Assembly (NCBI GenBank): GCA_937925095.1
Contig: CALEXX010000051.1
Coordinates: 1-36,277, forward strand
Direction of reading: 5' to 3'
Length of the DNA: 36,277 bases
From: an uncultured Leptotrichia sp.
Lineage (GTDB): Bacteria > Fusobacteriota > Fusobacteriia > Fusobacteriales > Leptotrichiaceae
Both the position numbers and the translations under genes were made by a program. The number at the start of each line of letters is the position of its first letter. Position 1 is the first letter of the stretch. The notes below the pieces were generated by a model. That model saw only the letters and a program-made list of their open reading frames with translations, searched no databases and had not been told where the DNA came from. This document shows, in pieces, positions 35,174 through 36,277 of the stretch.

Positions 35174-35422
35174 TTAATATATTTCAGGAGTATATTCTTC
35201 ATTGCAATATTCATTAAAAATATTATAACATCTATCAATGTAATTTCCATTCATATCCCTTGAATTAACTTCATCCATAATTTCGAATGTACTCCTGTCA
35301 ATATTTTCTAATATTTTGTCTTTATAAAAAATATTATTCTTATCACTAATATAATTTTTATTAATTATTTCAATTTTTTCTATTTTTAATTCTACAAGCC
35401 AAAAATTCCTTAATACAGGGGC
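35174..35422 (-). pseudogene. DKN-type protein remnant, 5'-truncated
   Basis: 82 codons open from just after TAA 35423-35425 with no usable start codon before an internal Met. The readable core ISDKNNIFYKDKILENIDRS, then TFEIMDEVNSRDMNGNYIDR, resembles the DKNYY-type repeat (D-K-N-x-x-Y-Y, then D-x-x-T-F) found around toxin and immunity genes. It ends NEYCNEEYTPEIY. It abuts the hemagglutinin fragment and is probably the tail of an older cassette. Family assignment is tentative. Confidence 0.45.
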
Positions 35423-35435
35423 TTATAGGTTAAAA

Positions 35436-35466
35436 TTAAAAGGGAGCGAAGTTAACTCCCTTTTAA
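35436..35466 (-). terminator. Terminator after the GerMN-domain gene
   Basis: TTAAAAGGGAG (35436-35446) pairs perfectly with CTCCCTTTTAA (35456-35466) across a nine-base loop. It lies six bases past the stop, and the minus-strand RNA continues TTTTAATTTTAA. Confidence 0.8.
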
Positions 35467-35471
35467 TAAAT

Positions 35472-36277
35472 TTACTGGTATTTCAGGTATTCCCCGTCCT
35501 TTAAGGCTATGTGTCCACTAGAATAATTCTGACCGTCTACAGTTAGTTTTACCTGCTCAACCTTAAAAGTCTTTACCAAGCTATTGGCGAAACACCTTAG
35601 TGTTAGGGATTCTGCTGTAGATCCTTGATTAAAATTTATGAACTTATCATTCATGTCAACTACAAGAGTTCTAACTCCGTCTATTTCTGTAACCTTGGCT
35701 GAGTTTACTTCAACTCCTTTTTGTAGCATATTATTCTCTATCATGGCCTTGACTATATTACCCACACTAACCTCATCTACTTCCTTTGTGTTTTCTGTCA
35801 ACTTTTCTGTGTTGATATCAAATGTGTAGTAGATTATCTTGGCCTGCTTGGTATTTTTGTTGCCTTTATCCTCATCCTTACCTTTATCAGTTTTATTTTT
35901 ATCTTCTTCCTTAATTTCTCTTGACATGCTGTATTTTAAAGTATTTCTACTTACTTTTAAAGCTTCTGAAAAAATATATTCTGTATCTACTAAAGCACTA
36001 GGAACTCCATTTTTCTTAAGATATTCAACAGACTTATTAAAAATATCTAAATTTTCAGTTTTATAATCTTTCTTTTCTCCCTTTATTTCATCAAAAGATT
36101 TTTTTTCTTCCACCATTTGTTTTAATAATTGTTTTATAGAAGTCTTTTCTTCCTCAGTCAATTCTCTTTCATAATGAATATAGAGAGCTATTCTATCAAG
36201 GTTTAAAACATAAGACACTAATTTTTCTGCTTCTAAACGGGGTTTTGAAAAAGAGTATTTTTTCAAATACTCTTCAG
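35472..36277 (-). CDS. PrmC N-terminal-like domains fused to a GerMN domain (5' end off window)
   Basis: The frame is open to the right edge (EEYLKKYSFSKPRLEAEKLV upstream of the first TTG), so the true start lies outside. The first about 55 residues resemble the helical N-terminal domain of the release-factor methyltransferase PrmC (KPRLEAEKLVSYVLNLDRIA, then YERELTEEE). A second copy follows (VEYLKKNGVPSALVDTEYIF, SEALKVSRNTLKYSMSREI). A charged Lys/Asp linker then leads to a GerMN domain (IIYYTFDINTEKLTENTKEV, GVEVNSAKVTEIDGVRTLVV, VKLTVDGQNYSSGHI). No methyltransferase motif (NPPY) is present. GerMN proteins are usually exported, but no signal is visible here. Domain reading is good; the function of the combination is unknown. 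Confidence 0.65.
   Translation of the reverse strand, partial: EEYLKKYSFSKPRLEAEKLVSYVLNLDRIALYIHYERELTEEEKTSIKQLLKQMVEEKKSFDEIKGEKKDYKTENLDIFNKSVEYLKKNGVPSALVDTEYIFSEALKVSRNTLKYSMSREIKEEDKNKTDKGKDEDKGNKNTKQAKIIYYTFDINTEKLTENTKEVDEVSVGNIVKAMIENNMLQKGVEVNSAKVTEIDGVRTLVVDMNDKFINFNQGSTAESLTLRCFANSLVKTFKVEQVKLTVDGQNYSSGHIALKDGEYLKYQ

Noticed and set aside
1..36277. CRISPR arrays, tRNA or rRNA genes, complete insertion sequences
   Set aside because: No regularly spaced direct repeats, cloverleaf sequences, rRNA motifs or transposase frames were seen on either strand.

Overview
The window is AT-rich bacterial DNA most consistent with Leptotrichia or a close relative (Fusobacteriota). This is inferred from gene content: a giant autotransporter with the N-terminal domain typical of fusobacterial autotransporters, a PG0541-type partner of an RND pump, hemagglutinin/polymorphic-toxin fragments, an outer-membrane life style with a CIRCE-controlled clpB, and very A/T-biased codons. 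No tRNA, rRNA, CRISPR array or complete IS was seen.

Layout. 1-6175 (-): first ~2058 codons of an autotransporter, whose barrel lies mostly off the left edge. 6479-11422 (-): a galactose-type ABC transporter operon mglBAC with a ROK-family repressor just upstream; 18-bp repeats spaced by whole helical turns surround the repressor promoter and a degenerate copy lies before mglB. 11706-18170 (-): a tripartite RND efflux operon (TetR, TolC-like, adaptor, pump, PII-like partner) with a near-consensus promoter and a TetR-type palindrome at its head; a double-META-domain protein is transcribed divergently. 19638-22881: two EamA transporters and site-2 protease RseP. Gaps here carry copies of a palindromic, MITE-like repeat with compensatory changes in its central hairpin. 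23143-28404 (-): housekeeping genes mnmH, sepF, yggS, hemW and a phosphohexomutase. 28598-31288 (+): clpB behind a consensus promoter and a perfect CIRCE operator.

The most unusual stretch is 31311-35422. Immediately after clpB is a self-contained transcription unit (extended -10 promoter, ~85-nt RNA, terminator). Its RNA is complementary to the ribosome-binding region of an 18-codon hydrophobic micro-ORF just downstream. This looks like a type I toxin-antitoxin-like module, although the micro-ORF has ATA where a start codon should be. Further right is a set of broken polymorphic-toxin (CdiA/FHA-like) cassettes: headless filamentous-hemagglutinin fragments, a frameshifted toxin C-terminus, two small membrane proteins that may be immunity proteins, and a DKN-type remnant. 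The right edge holds a protein joining two PrmC-like N-terminal domains to a GerMN domain, with no methyltransferase.

All identifications come from reading the sequence and recalled family features; no database search was run.
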